NCBI RefSeq assembly: GCF_000003605.2
Contig: NW_003147137.1
Coordinates: 1 to 28,280 of the forward strand
Source: Saccoglossus kowalevskii
Taxonomy: Eukaryota; Hemichordata; Enteropneusta; Harrimaniidae
Direction: 5' to 3'
Length of the DNA: 28,280 nucleotides
The translations under genes were made by a program, and so were the position numbers. How positions within the stretch are numbered: the stretch's first letter is position 1; every line of letters starts with the position of its first letter. This document shows positions 23,612 through 28,280 of the stretch, piece by piece. A model generated the notes under the pieces. It worked only from the letters and a program-made list of their open reading frames with translations, was not told the DNA's origin and made no database searches.

Positions 23612-24907
23612 TTGTGGGATACATGTCCTAATGAATTGTGGGATACATGTCCTAATGAATTGTGGGATATATGTCCTAATGAATTGTGGGATACATGTCC
23701 TAATGAATTGTGGGATACATGTCCTAATGAATTGTGGGATACATGTCCTAATGAATTGTGGGATATATGTCCTAATGAATTGTGGGATATATGTCCTAAT
23801 GAGTTGTGGGATATATGTCCTAATGAGTTGTGGGATATATGTCTTAATGAGTTGTGGGATATATGTCCTAATGAGTTGTGGGATATATGTCCTAATGAAT
23901 TGTGGGATATATGTCCTAATGAATTGTGGAATACATGTCCTAATGAATTGTGGGATACATGTCCTAATGAGTTGTGGGATATATGTCCTAATGAGTTGTG
24001 GGATACATGTCCTAATGAGTTGTGGGATACATGTCCTAATGAGTTGTGGGATATATGTCCTAATGAGTTGTGGGATACATGTCCTAATGAGTTGTGGGAT
24101 ATATGTCCTAATGAGTTGTGGGATACATGTCCTAATGAATTGTGGGATATATGTCCTAATGAGTTGTGGGATACATGTCCTAATGAGTTGTGGGATATAT
24201 GTCCTAATGAATAGTGGGATACATGTCCTAATGAGTTGTGGGATACATGTTCTAATGAGTTGTGGGATACATGTCCTAATGAGTTGTGGGATATATGTCC
24301 TAATGAGTTGTGGGATACATGTCCTAATGAATTGTGGGATATATGTCCTAATGAGTTGTGGGATACATGTCCTAATGAGTTGTGGGATATATGTCCTAAT
24401 GAATAGTGGGATACATGTCCTAATGAGTTGTGGGATACATGTCCTAATGAGTTGTGGGATACATGTCCTAATGAATTGTGGGATATATGTCCTAATAAGT
24501 TGTGGGATACATGTCCTAATGAATTGTGGGATACATGTCCTAATGAGTTGCGGGATATATGTCCTAATGAATAGTGGCATACATGTCCTAATGAGTTGTG
24601 GGATATATGTCCTAATGAGTTGTGGGATACATGCCCTAATGAATTGTGGGATACATGTCCTAATGAATTGTGGGATATATGTCCTAATGAATTGTGAGAT
24701 ACATGTCCTAATGAATTGTGGGATACATGTCCTAATGAATTGTGGGATATATGTCCTAATGAGTTGTGGGATATATGTCCTAATGAGTTGTGGGATACAT
24801 GTCCTAATGAATTGTGGGATACATGTCTTAATGAATAGTGGTATATATGTTCTAATGAGTTGTGGGATACATGTCCTAATGAATTGTGGGATATATGTCA
24901 TAATGAA

Positions 24908-25811
24908 TTGTGGGATACATGTCCTAATGAATTGTGGGATACATGTCCTAATGAATTGTGGGATATATGTCCTAATGAGTTGTGGGATACATGTCTTAAT
25001 GAATTGTGGGATACATGTCCTAATGAGTTATGGGATATATGTCCTAATGAATTGTGGGATACATGTCCTAATGAGTTGTGGGATATATGTCCTAATGAAT
25101 AGTGGGATATATGTCCTAATGAGTTGTGGGATATATGTCCTAATGAATAGTGGCATACATGTCCTAATGAGTTGTGGGATATATGTCCTAATGAGTTGTG
25201 GGATACATGTCCTAATGAATTGCGGGATACATGTCCTAATGAATTGTGGGATATATGTCCTAATGAATTGTGGGATACATGTCCTAATGAATTGTGGGAT
25301 ACATGTCCTAATGAATTGTGGGATATATGTCCTAATGAGTTGTGGGATATATGTCCTAATGAGTTGTGGGATACATGTCCTAATGAATTGTAGGATACAT
25401 GTCTTAATGAATAGTGGGATACATGTCCTAATGAATTGTGGGATATATGTCCTAATGAGTTGTGGGATACATGTCCTAATGAATTGTGGGATATATGTCA
25501 TAATGAATTGTGGGATACATGTCCTAATGAATTGTGGGATATATGTCCTAATGAGTTGTGGGATACATGTCTTAATGAGTTGTGGGATATATGTCCTAAT
25601 GAGTTATGGGATATCTGTCCTAATGAGTTGTGGGATATATGTCCTAATGAGTTATGGGATATATGTCCTAATGAATTGTGGGATATATGTCCTAATGAAT
25701 TGTGGAATACATGTCCTAATGAATTGTGGGATACATGTCCCAATGAGTTGTGGGATATATGTCCTAATGAGTTGTGGGATACATGTCCTAATGAGTTGTG
25801 GGATATATGTC
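24908..25811 (+). repeat. Segmental block shared with 2857-3760
   Basis: This is the distal copy at an offset of 22051 bp, the longest separation of any large block I found. Its left part also matches 7176-7550. The TTGCGGG unit at 25220 and the ATATCTG unit with motif start at 25612 are the strongest anchors. Confidence 0.84.
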
Positions 25812-26059
25812 CTAATGAGTTGTGGGATACATGTTCTAATGAATTGTGGGATATATGTCCTAATGAGTTGTGGGATACATGTCCTAATGAGTTGTGGGAT
25901 GTATGTCCTAATGAGTTGTGGCATACATGTCCTAATGAATTGTGGAATACATGTCCTAATGAGTTGTGGGATATATGTCCTAATGAGTTGTGGCATACAT
26001 GTCCTAATGAGTTGTGGGATATATGTCCTAATGAGTTGTGGGATATATGTCCTAATGAA

Positions 26060-26587
26060 TTGTGGGATATATGTCCTAATGAGTTGTGGCATACATGTCC
26101 TAATGAGTTGTGGGATATATGTCCTAATGAGTTGTGGGATACATGTTCTAATGAATTGTGGAATACATGTCCTAATGAATTGTGGGATATATGTCCTAAT
26201 GAATTGTGGGATATATGTCCTAATGAATTGCGGGATATATGTCCTACTGAATTGTGGGATATATGTCCTAGTGAGTTGTGGGATTCATGTCCTATTGAAT
26301 TGTGGGATTCATGTCCTAATGAATTGCGGGATATATGTCTTAATGAATTGTGGGATATATGTCCTAATGAATTGCGGGATACATGTCCTAATGAATTGTG
26401 GGATATATGTCCTAATGATCTGCGGGATCCTTGTCCCAGTGAATTGTGGGATACATGTTCCATTGAATTGTGGGATATATGTCTGCCTGAATTGTGGGAC
26501 AGCCCCCCTACTCAACTGTGCCATATGAGTCCTCCTGACTTGCGTGACAGCTGCCCTATTGAATTGAGGGACACATGTCCTAATGAA
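26060..26587 (+). repeat. Cassette X, third copy with decayed right end
   Basis: This aligns with 5784-6311 and 9930-10456: the T16 unit at 26132, the GGAATAC unit at 26156, two GATTCATG units at 26276 and 26300, TTCCATTG at 26444 where the others have TTCTATTG, CCTATTGAA at 26555-26563, and GGGACACATG at the 26564 unit. Period is kept at 24 bp throughout, without indels, despite heavy substitution. Confidence 0.82.
26228..26587 (+). repeat. Highly diverged satellite units (decay block 2), CpG- and C-rich
   Basis: Fifteen units show increasing substitution towards the middle: GGATCCTTGTCCC, TGTCTGCCTG, GACAGCCCCCC, CTCAACTGTGCC, ATGAGTCCTCCTGAC, GCGTGACAGCTGCCC. GC is clearly above the array average. 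Five units (26228, 26324, 26372, 26420, 26540) have C at unit base 4, which makes a CpG; I count about eight such units in the rest of the window. The right border at 26588 is abrupt and coincides with the start of the 981-bp duplicated block. Confidence 0.88.
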
Positions 26588-27568
26588 TTGTGGGATATAT
26601 GTCCTAATGAATTGTGGGATATATGTCCTAATGAATTGTGGGATATATGTCCTAATGAATTGTGGGATATATGTCCTAATGAATTGTGGGATACATGTCC
26701 TATTGAATTGTGGGATTCATGTCCTAATGAATTGTGGGATATATGTCTTAATGAATTGTGGGATATATGTCCTTATGAATAGTGGGATACATGTCCTAAT
26801 GAGTTGTGGGATGTATGTCCTAATGAGTTGTGGGATACATGTCCTAATGAATTGTGGGATACATGTCCTAATGAGTTGTGGGATATATGTCCTAATGAAT
26901 TGTGGGATATATGTCCTAATGAATTGTGGGATATATGTCCTAATGAGTTGTGGGATATATGTCCTAATGAGTTGTGGGATATATGTCCTAATGAGTTGTG
27001 GGATATATGTCCTAATGAATTGTGGGATATATGTCTAATGAATTGTGGGATATATGTCCTAATGAGTTGTGGGATATATGTCCTAATGAGTTGTGGCATA
27101 CATGTTCTAATGAATTGTGGAATACATGTCCTAATGAATTGTGGGATATATGTCCTAATGAATAGTGGGATACATGTCCTAATGAGTTGTGGGATGTATG
27201 TCCTAATGAGTTGTGGGATACATGTCCTAATGAATTGTGGGATATATGTCCTAATGAATAGTGGGATACATGTCCTAATGAGTTGTGGGATATATGTCCT
27301 AATGAGTTGTGGGATACATGTCCTAATGAATTGTGGGATATATGTCCTAATGAGTTGTGGAATACATGTCCTAATGAATTGTGGGATATATGTCCTAATG
27401 AGTTGTGGGATATATGTCCTAATGAGTTGTGGGATATATGTCCTAATGAATTGTGGGATATATGTCTAATGAATTGTGGGATATATGTCTAATGAATTGT
27501 GGGATATATGTCCTAATGAGTTGTGGGATATATGTCCTAATGAATTGTGGGATATATGTCCTAATGAG
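26588..27568 (+). repeat. Second copy of the 981-bp block
   Basis: This matches 17506-18486 at an offset of 9082 bp, including the 23-bp units at 27020-27042, 27451-27473 and 27474-27496. It is bounded on the left by decay block 2 and on the right by the 27569 indel cluster, so both edges are at visible irregularities. Confidence 0.9.
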
Positions 27569-27639
27569 TTGTGGGATACATGTCTTATGAGTGTGGCATA
27601 CATGTTTCTAATGAATTTGTGGAATACATGTCTAATGAA
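27569..27639 (+). repeat. Small indel cluster of three units
   Basis: Three consecutive units carry one-base changes: GTCTTATGAG (an A lost), TGTGGCATAC with GTTTCTAATG (a T lost and a T gained), and TTTGTGGAATAC with GTCTAATG (a T gained and a C lost). The middle and last units together are a distorted GGCATAC/GGAATAC dyad. The pattern is homopolymer-like and has no copy elsewhere. Confidence 0.88.
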
Positions 27640-27783
27640 TTGTGGGATATATGTCCTAATGAATAGTGGGATACATGTCCTAATGAGTTGTGGGATATAT
27701 GTCCTAATGAATAGTGGGATACATGTCTTAATGAGTTGTGGGATACATGTCCTAATGAGTTGTGGGATATATGTCCTAATGAG

Positions 27784-28214
27784 TTGTGGGATATATGTCC
27801 TAATGAGTTGTGGGATATATGTCCTAATGAGTTGTGGGATATATGTCCTAATGAGTTGTGGCATACATGTTTTAATGAATTGTGGAATACATGTCTAATG
27901 AATTGTGGGATATATGTCCTAATGAATTGTGGGATATATGTCCTAATGAATTGTGGGATATATGTCCTAATGAATTGTGGGATATATGTCCTAATGAATT
28001 GTGGGATACATGTCCTATTGAATTGTGGGATTCATGTCCTAATGAATTGTGGGATATATGTCTTAATGAATTGTGGGATATATGTCCTTATGAATAGTGG
28101 GATACATGTCCTAATGAGTTGTGGGATGTATGTCCTAATGAGTTGTGGGATACATGTCCTAATGAATTGTGGGATACATGTCCTAATGAGTTGTGGGATA
28201 TATGTCCTAATGAA
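27784..28214 (+). repeat. Second copy of the 11176-11606 block
   Basis: This corresponds to 11176-11606 with the shared 23-bp unit at 27880-27902. After 28214 the order differs (a unit ending in G, then a GATGTATG unit). The window ends inside a GGCATAC unit at 28263-28280, so the array continues beyond the right edge. Confidence 0.84.
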
Positions 28215-28280
28215 TTGTGGGATATATGTCCTAATGAGTTGTGGGATGTATGTCCTAATGAGTTGTGGCATACATGTCCT

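Larger units (their letters stand above)
1..28280 (+). repeat. 24-bp satellite/minisatellite array filling the window
   Basis: Every base can be assigned to a 24-bp unit: TTGTGGGAT at unit bases 1-9, C or T at base 11, ATGT at 12-15, CCTAATGA at 16-23, A or G at 24. I walked the register across the window and counted about 1,178 units plus an 18-base partial unit at 28263-28280. All units are head-to-tail in one orientation; strand '+' only records the register used. The central ACATGT (unit bases 10-15) is self-complementary when base 11 is C. The consensus has no CpG. No unique sequence, transposon, promoter, tRNA or rRNA interrupts the array. Long open frames exist because 24 is a multiple of three: forward frames starting at unit bases 1 and 2 and two reverse frames lack stops. 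They translate to an eight-residue period with no domain, no defined start and no selection for one frame. Family identity and species are not recognised. Seen directly: period, orientation, variants. Inferred: eukaryotic heterochromatic satellite. Confidence 0.98.

Noticed and set aside
26396-26587. Small gene or promoter, because of its higher GC
   Set aside because: It stays in 24-bp register and aligns unit by unit with 6120-6311, so it is mutated satellite, with no credible coding or promoter signal.
1-28280. CRISPR array
   Set aside because: Repeats are directly adjacent with no unique spacers, and there is no leader or cas gene.
1-28280. Telomeric repeat, suggested by the G-rich TGTGGG
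   Set aside because: The 24-bp unit with a single GGG does not match any telomere repeat I know, and the units carry many variants typical of internal satellite.
1-28280. G-quadruplex-forming array
   Set aside because: There is only one GGG per 24 bp, so loops would be about 21 bases, far longer than stable quadruplexes usually allow.
1-28280. CENP-B box or p53 half-site in each unit
   Set aside because: The unit lacks the CpG-containing CENP-B core. ATACATGTCC matches nine of ten positions of a p53 half-site, but half-sites 24 bp apart do not form a standard full site. The resemblance is probably chance.
1-28280. Whole array as an assembly artefact
   Set aside because: Cannot be fully excluded, but the rich, ordered variant strings and the shared deletions between blocks are hard to produce by error. 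Only the clusters at 7825-8105 and 27569-27639 look like possible read error.

Overview
The whole window is one uninterrupted head-to-tail array of a short tandem repeat. I find no gene, RNA gene, mobile element, CRISPR array or unique flanking sequence. The unit is 24 bp. Numbered in the register that starts at base 1, it reads TTGTGGGAT at unit bases 1-9, A at 10, C or T at 11, ATGT at 12-15, CCTAATGA at 16-23 and A or G at 24. Walking the register from end to end gives about 1,178 units plus an 18-base partial unit at the right edge. All units point the same way and both array ends lie outside the window. About 30 units are 23 bp, four are 25 bp, one is 26 bp and two are reduced to 10 and 4 bp. 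Consensus GC is 8-10 of 24, and the + strand carries about twice as much G as C. A satellite array this long and regular suggests nuclear, heterochromatin-like DNA of a eukaryote. Nothing here identifies the species.

The array is a patchwork. Units fall into recurring variant classes: C/T at 11, A/G at 24, A2 giving TAG, A3, C4, A7 or C7, G10, T10, T16, T17 or A17, T19, T20. The order of classes forms strings that reappear as blocks of roughly 0.3-1.5 kb elsewhere. Main block pairs: 937-1704 with 3409-4176; 2857-3760 with 24908-25811; 4201-4702 with 18653-19154; 5616-6215 with 9762-10361; 9594-9905 with 22315-22626; 10768-11175 with 16665-17072; 11176-11606 with 27784-28214; 12231-13453 with 16089-17311; 13930-15392 with 15657-17119; 13430-13905 with 18177-18652; 17506-18486 with 26588-27568. 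Single-base deletions inside several blocks are shared between copies, so they descend from one event.

Region by region: 1-4608 is in perfect 24-bp register with several internal duplications. 4609-7824 is regular, with a three-fold larger repeat marked by TAGTGGTATATATG. 7825-8105 is a tight cluster of seven one-base deletions. 8106-10361 is regular. 10362-10576 is heavily mutated. 10577-19731 holds most of the kilobase-scale blocks. 20813-20898 contains two truncated units. 22987-23178 is a 48-bp dimer stretch. 23515-23611 is mildly diverged. 26228-26587 is the second heavily mutated block, homologous to the first. 27569-27639 is a small indel cluster, and regular repeat follows to the end.

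Long open frames are a by-product of the period. 24 bp is eight codons, and four of the six frames contain no stop in the consensus unit. I call no protein from them. The points most worth a second look are the shared decayed cassette (6168-6311, 10362-10456, 26444-26587), the block mosaic with recurring 264-bp spacing, and the inherited deletion patterns.
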